DNA of 38,768 nucleotides, from positions 1 through 38,768 of the forward strand of contig JAMXLM010000006.1 in NCBI GenBank assembly GCA_024280995.1, given 5' to 3'. This stretch comes from Candidatus Dormiibacterota bacterium (lineage in GTDB: Bacteria; Chloroflexota; Dormibacteria; Dormibacterales; Dormibacteraceae). Within the stretch, counting starts at the first letter, position 1. Each line of letters starts with the position of its first letter. Shown here one piece after another: positions 1 to 8,031 of this stretch. Made by a program: the position numbers and the translations under genes. The notes under the pieces were generated by a model. That model did no database searches, had not been told where the DNA came from, and saw only the letters and a program-made list of their open reading frames with translations.

Positions 1-108
1 CGCCGCTAGGAACTCCCCTCCCTTGCGGGAGAAGAGCCCTCGCTCGACTTGCATGTGTTATGCGCGCCGCCAGCGTTAACCCTGAGCCAGGATCAAACTC
101 TCCGTCCA
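1..108 (-). rRNA. rrs: 16S ribosomal RNA, 5' end only (partial)
   Basis: The reverse complement of this stretch contains the universal 16S 5' block: AGAGTTTGATCCTGGCTCAG begins at 101, followed by AACGCTGGCGGCG and ACACATGCAAGTCGAGCG. The remaining bases enter variable region V1. By comparison with E. coli numbering (this block starts at about base 8) the mature 5' end is near 108. The gene runs off the left edge, so about 1.4 kb and the rest of the rrn operon lie outside. The 5' junction sits in a short inverted repeat (CTCCGT at 100-105, ACGGAG at 112-117), probably a leader helix. The fragment is too short for taxonomy. Confidence 0.97.
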
Positions 109-293
109 AAAACGGAGGACCCAGAGCACAGCCCTGAGTCTTCTCAGACTCTCAGAGTCTTTCCCACTCTTCAGTTGTCAAGGTGCTGGCTCCTCTGCAG
201 CCAGCTCCTGTCAAGGTGCTGGCCCCTTTGGCCGAACCGATTTTCTACCCTTCCGAAGGGCGCACGAAACCTGTTCGGCTGAGGAACCCGTGA
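109..293 (-). other. 16S rRNA leader region with duplicated 15-bp motif
   Basis: No protein gene is credible here. The stretch holds two exact copies of a 15-bp motif (176-190 and 209-223, plus-strand TGTCAAGGTGCTGGC), 33 bp apart. In the transcribed direction each copy reads GCCAGCACCTTGACA. Between them is an inverted repeat (GCTGGCT / AGCCAGC, 185-205). Nearer the 16S gene is another short palindrome (AGACTC-TGA-GAGTCT). These look like pre-rRNA leader elements: RNase III stems and a possible boxA-like antitermination sequence in the second copy, which continues as TTGACAACTGAA. The function is inferred. Confidence 0.5.
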
Positions 294-323
294 ATGATAC
301 CCGCGGCAATCGCGAGTTTGCAA
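294..323 (-). promoter_or_regulatory. candidate rrn promoter (TTGCAA - 18 bp - TATCAT)
   Basis: Reading leftwards, TTGCAA at 318-323 (4/6 to TTGACA) is followed after 18 bp by TATCAT at 294-299 (5/6 to TATAAT). It lies between the end of the HAD phosphatase gene and the 16S leader, which is where an rRNA promoter is expected. This would give a leader of about 180 nt. It is a consensus match by eye only. Confidence 0.45.
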
Positions 324-332
324 GCCGGCCTG

Positions 333-1037
333 TTAAGAGCCCTCCAAAGCCCGGATTCCCAGCTCGTCCAGGTGCGCCAGCAAGTCCGCCGGATCGTCGT
401 AGACCCGGTAGGTGCCGGCGGCGGTCAGTTCCTCCCGTCCGTACCCGCCGGAAAGCAGCCCGATCCCGAGCGACGACGCGCGCCGGGCCGCCAGCATGTC
501 CCACACGCTGTCACCGACGACAAAGCAGTCCCGAGGGTCGCGGCCCAGCCGGCCGGCCGCGGCCAGGAACAGGTCCGGGTTCGGCTTGGCGTACGGCACC
601 TCGTCGCGGGTGATGACGACCGTCCCTTCGGGCACCCCGAGGAGATCCACGATCCGGCGTGCGGTCCCTGCCCGACCGCTGGTCGCGATCGCCCACGGCA
701 CCCCGATAGCCGACAGGTGCCTCAGGAGCTCCCGGGCCCCGGGCAGCGGCCGGATCTCGCTGAGCCGCCTGGCGACGCCCTCGCCGTGCAGCTGCTGCAG
801 CCGCTCGGCGAGCTCGGGAGAGATCTGCTTCCCTACCTCGCGCGCCAGCGCCCGCACGAACAGACCGCCGCTCATCCCGATCCGGCGGTGGATGCGCCAC
901 ACGGAAAGGTCGATCCCCTCCTCCGCCAGCGCCTCCTGCCAGGCGAGCACGTGCTGGTAGACCGAGTCCACGAGCGTGCCGTCGAGGTCGAAGAGCAGAC
1001 CGGGCAACCCCGTCCGCAGCGCGCCCGAACCCGACAC
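333..1037 (-). CDS. HAD-superfamily hydrolase (phosphoglycolate phosphatase / beta-PGM-like)
   Basis: A 234-residue haloacid dehalogenase-type phosphatase. Motif I is FDLDGTLVDS with nucleophile Asp17 and general acid Asp19. Motif II is the Thr/Ser of IATSGRAG near residue 117, and motifs III/IV are the Lys of AKPNPDLF and the VVGDSVWD acidic pair. A helical cap lies between motifs I and II, as in subclass IA. The substrate cannot be told from sequence; phosphoglycolate, sugar phosphates or small phosphomonoesters are all possible. The start is GTG at 1037, five bases after the recR stop, so it is the last gene of the dnaX-ybaB-recR run. It ends in TAA just upstream of the rRNA promoter candidate. 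Confidence 0.85.
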   Translation of the reverse strand: MSGSGALRTGLPGLLFDLDGTLVDSVYQHVLAWQEALAEEGIDLSVWRIHRRIGMSGGLFVRALAREVGKQISPELAERLQQLHGEGVARRLSEIRPLPGARELLRHLSAIGVPWAIATSGRAGTARRIVDLLGVPEGTVVITRDEVPYAKPNPDLFLAAAGRLGRDPRDCFVVGDSVWDMLAARRASSLGIGLLSGGYGREELTAAGTYRVYDDPADLLAHLDELGIRALEGS

Positions 1038-1042
1038 GCCGC

Positions 1043-1642
1043 CTAGAAAGTCCTGCGACCGGCCATCGCCCTTGCGAGCGTCAGCTCGTCGGCGTACTCG
1101 AGGTCGCCACCCACCGGCAGCCCGTGCGCCGGCCGCGTCACCCGCACGCCCAGCGGCGCAAGCGCGCGCTGGAGGTAGACCGCCGTCGCCTCGCCCTCGA
1201 TGTCTGCATCGGTGGCGATGATCACCTCGGCGATCCCTTCATCGCGCACGCGGTCCAGCAGCTGCTGGACGTGGATCTGCTCGGGGCCGATTCCATCGAT
1301 CGGCGATATGACCCCGTGAAGGACAAAGTAAAGCCCGCTGTACTCGGCGGTTCGCTCGACCGCAAGGACGTCGAACGCCGACTCGACGACGCACAGCACC
1401 GAAGCGTCACGCCGCGCCGACGAGCAGATCGCGCAGAGCGGACCTTCGGCGATGTTGTAACAGCGCTCGCAGTAACCGATCCGCGCCTTCACATCCTCGA
1501 TCGCGTTCGCAAGCGCGTCCGCCCGCACGCGATCTACGCGCAAGAGATGAAAGGCCAGACGCTGCGCCGTCTTCGGTCCGATGCCGGGCAGCCGGGAAAG
1601 CTCCTGGACCAGGCGCTCGAGCGGCTCCGGCAGCTGCGGCAT
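1043..1642 (-). CDS. recR: recombination mediator protein RecR
   Basis: A 199-residue RecR, the family's normal length. The order is an N-terminal HhH region (LSRLPGIGPKTAQRLA, residues 15-30), a four-Cys zinc finger (Cys58, Cys61, Cys70, Cys73), then a Toprim domain (from about residue 82, with acidic cluster ATDADIEGEA) and the C-terminal Walker-like tail. With RecO and RecF it loads RecA at single-strand gaps. It follows ybaB by 8 bp in the order dnaX-ybaB-recR seen across bacteria. The start is ATG at 1642. There is no clear Shine-Dalgarno; a TCTAAT hexamer at 1650-1655, 7 nt upstream of the ATG, might be an internal promoter giving a leaderless message (weak). Confidence 0.97.
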   Translation of the reverse strand: MPQLPEPLERLVQELSRLPGIGPKTAQRLAFHLLRVDRVRADALANAIEDVKARIGYCERCYNIAEGPLCAICSSARRDASVLCVVESAFDVLAVERTAEYSGLYFVLHGVISPIDGIGPEQIHVQQLLDRVRDEGIAEVIIATDADIEGEATAVYLQRALAPLGVRVTRPAHGLPVGGDLEYADELTLARAMAGRRTF

Positions 1643-1650
1643 CTAAGGAA

Positions 1651-1959
1651 TTAGAGAAGTCCGGGCGGAAGTCCCAAACCCGCTGTGACGGCCTGCATCT
1701 TCGCCGCGGCCATCTCTTTCGACTTCTCCATCGCTTCGTTCACGGCGGCGACGACGAGGTCCTGCAGCATCTCCGGGTCGCCTGCGGCCTCGGGGTCGAT
1801 GCGCACCGACACTACCTTTTGCGCGCCGGTCGCGACGACCGTCACCGCGCCGCCGCCGGCCGACGCCTCAACCGTCTCCGATTCGAGCTCTTTCTGCACC
1901 TTCTGCATCCGATCCTGCATCTGCTGGACCTGGCGCAGCATCTTCATCGGGTCTTTCAT
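1651..1959 (-). CDS. ybaB: YbaB/EbfC family nucleoid-associated protein
   Basis: A 102-residue small DNA-binding protein of the YbaB/EbfC family. The N-terminal helix is rich in Met/Gln (KMLRQVQQMQDRMQKVQKEL). It is followed by the characteristic beta hairpin with GGGAVTVVATGAQKV and the SVRIDPE motif, then helix NEAMEKSKEMAAAKM. The family binds DNA as a dimer and is almost always encoded between dnaX and recR, as here. Its ATG overlaps the dnaX stop in an ATGA (1956-1959), so translation is probably coupled to dnaX. Confidence 0.95.
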   Translation of the reverse strand: MKDPMKMLRQVQQMQDRMQKVQKELESETVEASAGGGAVTVVATGAQKVVSVRIDPEAAGDPEMLQDLVVAAVNEAMEKSKEMAAAKMQAVTAGLGLPPGLL

Positions 1960-3431
1960 TCCGAAATTTCCTTCACTCTCGTCACGCGTCCGTCGAATCG
2001 TTTCACGATCTCGCGCACGAACGGATCATCCTCGGGACTCGCGACCTTTGCTTTTGGGAGGTCATTTTCTCGCAGTCGAAAATCTACTTTCACGTCGTCG
2101 CCCAGCCATTCGCGCACGTGCGGCAACAATTGCGACGACTGCTCCTGCGCCTTTTTGTGGTGGAACCCGTACTTGAACCACAGGACGAGCACCGAACCGT
2201 CGACCTCCGGCTGCGCGTCTAGATACACCGCACGGACCGTCCGATTCAATTTCTCGAGCACATCAGACCACCCCACGACCGGGATGACCGGCGCCGACAC
2301 CGCAACGGGAACGGGTTTAGGCAGCTCCTCCCCGCGCGGCGAGGAGGTTTCGCCGCGGACGGCCGCCGGTGGGACGCTGGGCGCCACCCCTTCGCTTTCG
2401 ACCGCCAGGCGCGCCAGCGTCGCCTCGACGAGGAACCGCGGCTCGGCGTGCCGCCGCACCTCCCCGTCCAGGTGCAGCAGTGCATCGAGAACCCCGGAAA
2501 GCCGCCGTGCCGTCGCCTGGTCGTGACGCCCCAGCGCCCCCACCAACCGATCGCGGCACCCTTCCATCAAGCCGCGCACGACCTGCCGCAGCTCCGCCCC
2601 TTCGGCGTAAACGCGGTTCAGCTCCGCCAGCGCTTCGGCGGCGCGTCCGGCAAGCACATCGTCGAGCAGTGAGTCGAGGAGCCGCGGGTCGGCTATCCCC
2701 AGCAGCGACCGCGCACCATCCAGTGAGATCGGTCCCGTCGCCAGCGGCACCAGCTGGTCCAGCAACCCCACCGCGTCTCGCATCGATCCCTGCGCGGTGC
2801 GGGCGATGAGCTGCATCGCCGCGGGATCCACAGCGACCTTCTCTTCCGCGGCGATGTGGGTGAGCCGCGCGACGATCTGCTCCTCGCTGTGCCGGCGAAA
2901 CACGAACTGCTGGCAGCGACCGATGACCGTCAACGGAATCTTCTGCGCGTCGGTGGTGCAGAGAACGAACACGACGTGCGCCGGCGGCTCCTCGAGCGTC
3001 TTGAGCAGCGCGTTGAACGCCGGCTCGGTCAGCATGTGCGCCTCGTCGATGATGTAGATCTTGTACGGCCCCAGCGCCGGCGCGAGGTTGACCTTCTCGC
3101 GCAGGTCGCGGATCTCGTCGATGCCGCGGTTGGAGGCCGCGTCGATCTCGATCAGGTCCAGCGCCGTCCCCGCCGTCACCGCGAGACACGACTCGCAGCG
3201 ATTGCACGGTTCGGCGGTGTCCCGCGCGCGCTCGGTGCAGTTCAGAGATTTGGCCAGCAGCCGCGCCGCCGACGTCTTCCCCGTACCGCGCGAGCCGCTG
3301 AAAAGGTACGCGTGGGCGACGCGACCGGAGACGATCGCGCCCTGCAGGGCGCGTGACGAGGCGTCCTGACCGACCAGGTCGGCGAACGTCTGCGAGCGGT
3401 ACTTGCGATAAAGGGATTGGTAGTCAGGCAT
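1956..3431 (-). CDS. dnaX: DNA polymerase III subunit gamma/tau
   Basis: The clamp-loader ATPase of DNA polymerase III. Visible elements in order are LYRKYRSQTFADLVGQ at the N terminus, Walker A GSRGTGKTSA near residue 48, a four-Cys zinc module (ending CNRCESC), Walker B/DEAH IDEAHML, and the sensor/arginine-finger region VIGRCQQF. The usual SRC reads GRC here, with the Arg kept. The C-terminal third is a tau-like region ending in the FDGRVTRVKEI tail. I place the start at ATG 3431, giving MPDYQSLYRKYR, which matches the family; an in-frame TTG two codons upstream (3437) is the alternative. At about 491 residues it is somewhat short for a tau protein. It begins only about 14 bp after the SRP RNA and overlaps ybaB. 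Confidence 0.96.
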   Translation of the reverse strand: MPDYQSLYRKYRSQTFADLVGQDASSRALQGAIVSGRVAHAYLFSGSRGTGKTSAARLLAKSLNCTERARDTAEPCNRCESCLAVTAGTALDLIEIDAASNRGIDEIRDLREKVNLAPALGPYKIYIIDEAHMLTEPAFNALLKTLEEPPAHVVFVLCTTDAQKIPLTVIGRCQQFVFRRHSEEQIVARLTHIAAEEKVAVDPAAMQLIARTAQGSMRDAVGLLDQLVPLATGPISLDGARSLLGIADPRLLDSLLDDVLAGRAAEALAELNRVYAEGAELRQVVRGLMEGCRDRLVGALGRHDQATARRLSGVLDALLHLDGEVRRHAEPRFLVEATLARLAVESEGVAPSVPPAAVRGETSSPRGEELPKPVPVAVSAPVIPVVGWSDVLEKLNRTVRAVYLDAQPEVDGSVLVLWFKYGFHHKKAQEQSSQLLPHVREWLGDDVKVDFRLRENDLPKAKVASPEDDPFVREIVKRFDGRVTRVKEISE

Positions 3432-3444
3432 CTGCAATCAGGCT

Positions 3445-3719
3445 AGTGGCCGCGCACCCTCGCCTCGTTCGAAGACCCCCAGCCCGGCATCGCGGTTCGC
3501 GGCTCGGGCCCGGATGGCTGCGGCACCCCCAGGTTCTCTCCTTACCGCTGCTTCCTTCCGGACCTGACGGGGTTCGGAGACCCGGGCTGCGCAGGTCCCG
3601 ACCTTCAACGCCGTTTGCCGCGGCCGGTTTCTGAAAACCTTGACCTCAGCGACGGAATTCGGTCCGGCTAAGGCGGATTGCCGGTGCAGGGTACCGCCAG
3701 CACCCCACTTAGCGCGACC
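3445..3719 (-). ncRNA. ffs: signal recognition particle RNA, bacterial large type (Alu + S domains)
   Basis: The conserved SRP S-domain tip is unmistakable on the minus strand: GTCAGGTCCGGAAGGAAGCAG (one base trimmed either side in other lineages), flanked by pairing TCTCC / GGAGA arms, at about 3535-3580. Upstream (3665-3712) is an Alu-domain signature: TGGGGTGCTGGCGG, then ACCCTGCACCGGCAATCCGC. The two ends pair: GGTCGCGC (3712-3719) with GCGCGGCC (3448-3455), 8 bp including one G-U. This gives a molecule of about 275 nt, the 'large' type known from Bacillus and relatives rather than the about 100-nt type of proteobacteria. It partners Ffh in co-translational targeting. The placement directly before dnaX mirrors the Bacillus scr-dnaX-yaaK-recR order. 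Ends are estimated to a few bases. Confidence 0.92.
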
Positions 3720-3726
3720 GTCTGCC

Positions 3727-3732
3727 AGTTTA
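3727..3732 (-). promoter_or_regulatory. candidate -10 element of the SRP RNA gene
   Basis: TAAACT on the minus strand (4/6 to TATAAT) ends 7 bp before the predicted 5' end of the SRP RNA at 3719, which is the right distance for transcription initiation there. No convincing -35 hexamer is seen 16-18 bp further upstream. Confidence 0.4.
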
Positions 3733-3748
3733 CCCGGCCTTGCTACCA

Positions 3749-3776
3749 CGAAATCTGAGGCTGCGCCGTGATTTCG
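3749..3776 (-). terminator. stem-loop after the CDP-alcohol transferase gene
   Basis: The arms CGAAATC (3749-3755) and GATTTCG (3770-3776) pair perfectly, with a nested GGC/GCC inside the 14-nt loop. It lies 13 bp past the stop of the preceding minus-strand operon and just before the SRP RNA promoter. There is no U-tract, so it is a terminator candidate by position, not a textbook intrinsic terminator. Confidence 0.4.
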
Positions 3777-3788
3777 CGGGGGCGCCAA

Positions 3789-4343
3789 TTAAACGGGCGC
3801 GACGGCCGGACGCCGGAACGTCACCCACCCCAGGTGCACGTATGTCGCCACCGTCGCTATCGGGATCACCACCTCCGCCCCGGTAAGCAGCCCGCCGGCG
3901 TCTTGATACAGCCCACGGAGCAAGCAGACCCCGCCGATCAGTACGAGGATCAACGTCGTCGACACCTGGCCCGTCAAGGTGTGCCTCAGCTCGGGCCGGC
4001 GCCCCAGAGCGATCAGCAGGCCGCCGGCCAGCGCCGGCAGCAGATACCGTGCGATCACGACCAGCGCGAGCCACACGGGAATCGTCCCTCCCAAAGCCAG
4101 ACCGACCACCAGAGCACCCATGAACAGCCCGTCCACCACCGGGTCGAGGCCGCCGCCGACCTGCGACGGCTGCGAGAAGCGCCGCGCGACCGTGCCGTCG
4201 ACCATGTCGCTGAGCCCGGCCACCGCCACCAGGATCGCCAGCACTCCGTACTCGCTCCGCAGCGCAAAGATCAGCGCCGGCACGGCAAGGTACGCCCGCA
4301 CCAGCGTCACCTGATTGGCGAGATTCCAGACGGCGGCGCGCAC
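3789..4343 (-). CDS. CDP-alcohol phosphatidyltransferase family membrane protein
   Basis: A 184-residue polytopic membrane enzyme. The complete CDP-alcohol phosphotransferase motif is present near residues 45-70: D-x2-D-G-x2-A-R, then a Gly and the final D-x3-D (DMVDGTVARR ... GGGLDPVVDG). All the metal-binding aspartates are kept. The family transfers a phosphatidyl group from CDP-diacylglycerol to an alcohol (glycerol phosphate, serine or inositol phosphate); which one cannot be read from the sequence. About five hydrophobic segments follow. The start is GTG at 4343, five bases after the stop of the penicillin-binding protein, so both are probably co-transcribed and serve the cell envelope. 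Confidence 0.88.
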   Translation of the reverse strand: MRAAVWNLANQVTLVRAYLAVPALIFALRSEYGVLAILVAVAGLSDMVDGTVARRFSQPSQVGGGLDPVVDGLFMGALVVGLALGGTIPVWLALVVIARYLLPALAGGLLIALGRRPELRHTLTGQVSTTLILVLIGGVCLLRGLYQDAGGLLTGAEVVIPIATVATYVHLGWVTFRRPAVAPV

Positions 4344-4348
4344 GGCGA

Positions 4349-6562
4349 CTAGTGTGGCGAAGGCGAAGCGCTCGGCGACGGTGATGGCGAAGGCGTTGGA
4401 ACCACGTACGGTGCCTCACCGGGGTAGGGCTTGGTCCCGCACGCATACGTGGGCTCGTCGACGTCCTTCAAGAAGATCTCGTCGTACCCGCCCGTCGCGG
4501 TCAGCCCTCCGTCGTACGCGCACACCTGCCGCGTCACGACCCCGGACGGCTGGGACCACATCGCCGGCCATGGATGCGTCGTGTAGTACTCGGTCAGGAA
4601 CGGCTTCCAGACCGATATGCCGACGTTCTCGCCGAACAGCACAGACGTCGGGCACATCCATCCGGACGTCGGGAAGGTCGTCGCCAGGTACGCGTAGCCG
4701 GACGTGCACTTGTCGCCCTCGTTGATGTGCATGAGTGACGCCGCGACGGCGAGGTTTGGCGTGTAGCCGATGAAGATCGACCCGGTGTATGCCTCGGTCG
4801 TGCCCGACTTGCCCGCAACAGGCTTCGAGCCCAGCGGACCGAGGTACAGCTTCACCGGCCCGCGCAGCAGGTCGGTCATCACATAACCGAGCTCGGGCGT
4901 GATCACCTGGACATGGCCGAAGTTGGAGTTGAAGGCCTCGAGCACCCGTCCGCTCGCGTCGGTGATGCGCAGGATCGCCGTCGGCGTGACCCGATAGCCG
5001 CCGTTGTCGAACGCCGAGTACGCCGCGAGGTGCTCGGCCATGGAGATGGCGTCCGGGCCCAACGTCGTCGCCACGCCCGCGGGATTCTGGATCTGGGCGC
5101 TGACCCCCAGGGAATGCATCAGCGAGACGACGCGGTCACCGCCCTCCTGCGAGTAGGTCCACAGCGCCGGGAGGTTGCGCGACTGCGCCAGCGCGGTGCG
5201 GAGCGTGATGTAGCCCTCGTGCTTGCCGTCCCAGTCGTTGAAGGTGTGGCCGCCGATCACACCCGTCTCGTCGTTGAGAAGCGACGCCGGCGTCACCAGG
5301 CCGGCCTGCAGCGCCGCGGCGTACGTGTAGACCTTGAAGGAGGAGCCGACGCCCCGCCACCCGAGCGGGTCCATGCCGGTGAGGTTGATCTGGCCCCGAA
5401 TCAACGCGTTGTTGTAGTCCTCGCTTCCGATCATGGCGAGGATCTCCCCGTCGTCCGGATTCATGACGAGCATCGCGCCGGTGTTCACTCCGCGCCGCGC
5501 GTACGTGCGCACGCCCGCCTTCACCCACTTGTCCGCCATCACCTGGGTCGAGAGGTCGAGCGTGGTCGTGATCGTCAGGCCGCCTTCGTACAGCGCCTGG
5601 TCGCCGTATCGCTTACGCGCGTACTGGACGACGTAATCGACGAAGTGCGCAGTCAGCGGGTTGTGCGCGGCGGGCAGCGCTTTGTGCGCCGCGATCATCT
5701 TCGTCATCAGGTCGCTCGCATAGATGGCGTCGGCCGTCGATCGGGAAAGATCGCCGACCGCGACCAGGCCGTCCAGCACCTCGCCCCACCTCGTCCTGGT
5801 GGCGTCGCGCTGGTCCGGTGTGCCGAAGGGGTCGTAATCGCTCGGTGCCTGGGGCAGCCCGGCGAGGAACGAGGCTTGCGCCCAGGTGAGCTGGCTCGCG
5901 TGCACCTGGAAATAGGTCTCCGCCGCCGCCTCCGCGCCGTAGGCGCCGTTGCCGTAGTTGATCGTGTTCAGGTAGAGCTCGAGGATCTCCTGCTTGGTGT
6001 AGCGGCGCTCCATCTCCTCGGCGAGCAGGAGCTCGCGGAACTTCCGGCTGACGGTCTTGCTCTGTGCCTCCTCGGTTTCGAGCACGTCGTTCTTCACGAC
6101 CTGCTCGGTGATGGTCGAGCCGCCGAGCGTCGAGGAGTGGTGCGTCAGGTCGTACGCGATCGCGATCGCAAGCCGCCGGTAGTCCACGCCCGAGTTGTCG
6201 TAGAACGTGCGGTCTTCGGTCGCGATCGTCGCCTTCTGCAGCGTGAGATTGATCTTGCTCAGCGAGACCACGGTGCGGTTCTCGTGATAGAGCGCCTCGA
6301 TCAGGTTGCCGTTGCGATCGACGATGCGCGTGGTCTGGCTGAGGTTGGCGGTCTGGATGGCGTCGATCGACGGAAGGTCGCCCGCGAAGTAGTCGACCAC
6401 TCCGATGGTCGCGCCCGTGCCCAGAAGGGCGCAGACCGACATCACGATCAGGCAGACAAGGCTCCAGCGCAGCAGCCAGTGCTGGGGCGGCGGGTGTCGA
6501 CGTTTGTCGCGGCGAGCGCGGGCGCGAGCCCGAGAACGCCGTTGCTGCGCGGCGGCGGGCAA
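4349..6562 (-). CDS. class A penicillin-binding protein (PBP1A-type transglycosylase/transpeptidase)
   Basis: A 737-residue bifunctional peptidoglycan synthase. It has a basic cytoplasmic tail (residues 8-25), one transmembrane anchor (about 30-58), a GT51 glycosyltransferase domain (about 85-270) and a transpeptidase domain (about 355-660) with SxxK at Ser407-Lys410, SRN at 461-463 and KSGT at 585-588. GT51 catalytic Glu116 is present (ATEDRTF), as are RKFRELLLAEEME and KQEILELYLN. Two deviations are seen: the usual His of EDxxFxxHxG is Asn123, and GGSTITQQ reads GGSTITEQ. The C terminus is a Pro/Ser tail. The start is TTG at 6562, supported by GGAGGT nine bases upstream (6571-6576 on the plus strand). 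Confidence 0.93.
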   Translation of the reverse strand: MPAAAQQRRSRARARARRDKRRHPPPQHWLLRWSLVCLIVMSVCALLGTGATIGVVDYFAGDLPSIDAIQTANLSQTTRIVDRNGNLIEALYHENRTVVSLSKINLTLQKATIATEDRTFYDNSGVDYRRLAIAIAYDLTHHSSTLGGSTITEQVVKNDVLETEEAQSKTVSRKFRELLLAEEMERRYTKQEILELYLNTINYGNGAYGAEAAAETYFQVHASQLTWAQASFLAGLPQAPSDYDPFGTPDQRDATRTRWGEVLDGLVAVGDLSRSTADAIYASDLMTKMIAAHKALPAAHNPLTAHFVDYVVQYARKRYGDQALYEGGLTITTTLDLSTQVMADKWVKAGVRTYARRGVNTGAMLVMNPDDGEILAMIGSEDYNNALIRGQINLTGMDPLGWRGVGSSFKVYTYAAALQAGLVTPASLLNDETGVIGGHTFNDWDGKHEGYITLRTALAQSRNLPALWTYSQEGGDRVVSLMHSLGVSAQIQNPAGVATTLGPDAISMAEHLAAYSAFDNGGYRVTPTAILRITDASGRVLEAFNSNFGHVQVITPELGYVMTDLLRGPVKLYLGPLGSKPVAGKSGTTEAYTGSIFIGYTPNLAVAASLMHINEGDKCTSGYAYLATTFPTSGWMCPTSVLFGENVGISVWKPFLTEYYTTHPWPAMWSQPSGVVTRQVCAYDGGLTATGGYDEIFLKDVDEPTYACGTKPYPGEAPYVVPTPSPSPSPSASPSPH

Positions 6563-6624
6563 CAGGCGGGACCTCCAGGAACGTTTGCTACGACGTGGTG
6601 CTCAGTTCGTTGGCCCGGAGTTTA

Positions 6625-8031
6625 CTACCGGAGTCCCAAAGCCTCCGCGCCCTGGTCCGCAAGCCCGAGGATCGGCTGACCGAACAGCCCGTACCCGGCG
6701 ATCACCACGCTGAAGACGAGCGCTCCGACGGTGACCAGCGACGTCATCGCCGGCGCGAGTGGCGCTCCTCCCCTCCGGGAGTCCTCGATCGGTCCCTGTA
6801 TATAGAGGACGCGGAGCGTGCCGATCGCCGCCACCAGGCTCAGCACCGCCCCGAGCAGGCCGAGACCGAGCAGGATGAAATTGCCGCTCTGGGCGAGCGC
6901 CGCCGCGACCGACAATTCGCCGAAGAAGCCGGCGAGGGGCGGGGCGCCGGCCAGGGAGAGGATCGCGAGCGCCAGCGCGGCGGCCCGCAGCGGCCGCACG
7001 GCGCCGAGGCCTGTGATGGCGGTCTCCCCCGCATCGGCCCGACCCAGGACGACAGGCCCGCAGGTTGCGGCCACGCCGAACGCCGCCAGCAGGAACAGGG
7101 ATGACGCGAACCCCGATCGGTAGTGGGTCGCTACTCCGGCCGTCACCCATCCAAGCTGCGAGACCGCCAGGTAGGCCATGCGCGGCCGGGGCGAGCGCAC
7201 CGCCAGCGCGGCGGCACCACCGCCGACCATCGCCAGGGCCGCGACCACGTAGGCGGCCGGTGTGAAGAGGGCGGGGGCCGGCGTCAGGGCGGCAAACAGC
7301 TTGATGCCGACGATGGCGGCGGCGACCGTCACGAGCCCGAACACGAGTCCCGCGCCCAGCGGCGACGCTCCGAGCCCGATCGGCAGCGGACCGATGTGGA
7401 ACGGCGCGAGGCCGGCTCGCAGGGACACCCCGCCCAGCATCAACAGCGTCGGAATGGCCAGCGCGATGGTCGGCATGCGGTTCAACAGCACGTCGTGAAT
7501 GGCGCTCAAGTTGCCGTTGCCCGTGCTGCCGTAGACAAATGCGAGGCCGACCAGCAGCAGCGCGGACGCGACGCCGCCAACCAGCAGGAGCCGCAGCCCG
7601 AGGTCCGGTCGCCGCAGCGCCACGATGACCACCGCCGAGGCCGCGGCGAGCTCCAGCCCCGCCCACAGCCCGACCATGTCGGTGGCCGAGGCGGCGACCA
7701 TGACGCCGAAGGCGGCCACCAGCGGCATCGCGACCCCGAAGTGCAGCGAGTCCTCAGCCGACCAGTCCGTGCTCGCGATCGCGATCATCGCGATCCCCAG
7801 GGCCGCAGCCTTGGCGAACAACGCGAAGCGGTCCTGCACCAGGGTCCCGTCGAAGTACGTGGTCAGCACGCCGCCGGCCCACAGCTCGACGCCAAACGCG
7901 ATGAGGAGGACGATAGCCACCGCCCACGCCATGTAACGACGGCCCACGCTCGGGACCAGCCGGCCCATCCCCACCACGAGCAGCGCGGTGAAGACGACGA
8001 GCGCTTCCGGCAGCAGCGCCACGTACCTCAC
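6625..8031 (-). CDS. nuoN: NADH-quinone oxidoreductase subunit N-like (divergent)
   Basis: A 468-residue antiporter-like membrane subunit with about 14 hydrophobic segments. NuoN hallmarks are GLWAGLELAAAS (Glu127, equivalent to E. coli Glu133), GLAPFH (His212) and LSLAGAPPLAGFFGE. However, channel lysines are altered by my alignment: Lys158 to Arg147, Lys217 to Arg205, Lys247 to a Thr/Val position near 235, and Lys395 to Glu372. The GTG start at 8031 overlaps the nuoM stop in a GTGA. The frame stays open upstream to 9111, but that part is antisense-like Arg-rich sequence and is not part of the gene. In a normal complex I this subunit pumps one proton; here that is doubtful. Confidence 0.88.
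   Translation of the reverse strand: MRYVALLPEALVVFTALLVVGMGRLVPSVGRRYMAWAVAIVLLIAFGVELWAGGVLTTYFDGTLVQDRFALFAKAAALGIAMIAIASTDWSAEDSLHFGVAMPLVAAFGVMVAASATDMVGLWAGLELAAASAVVIVALRRPDLGLRLLLVGGVASALLLVGLAFVYGSTGNGNLSAIHDVLLNRMPTIALAIPTLLMLGGVSLRAGLAPFHIGPLPIGLGASPLGAGLVFGLVTVAAAIVGIKLFAALTPAPALFTPAAYVVAALAMVGGGAAALAVRSPRPRMAYLAVSQLGWVTAGVATHYRSGFASSLFLLAAFGVAATCGPVVLGRADAGETAITGLGAVRPLRAAALALAILSLAGAPPLAGFFGELSVAAALAQSGNFILLGLGLLGAVLSLVAAIGTLRVLYIQGPIEDSRRGGAPLAPAMTSLVTVGALVFSVVIAGYGLFGQPILGLADQGAEALGLR

Noticed and set aside
176..223. Two TTGACA motifs as tandem -35 boxes of rRNA promoters
   Set aside because: No -10-like hexamer occurs 16-18 bp downstream of either copy, so they are listed only as leader repeats.
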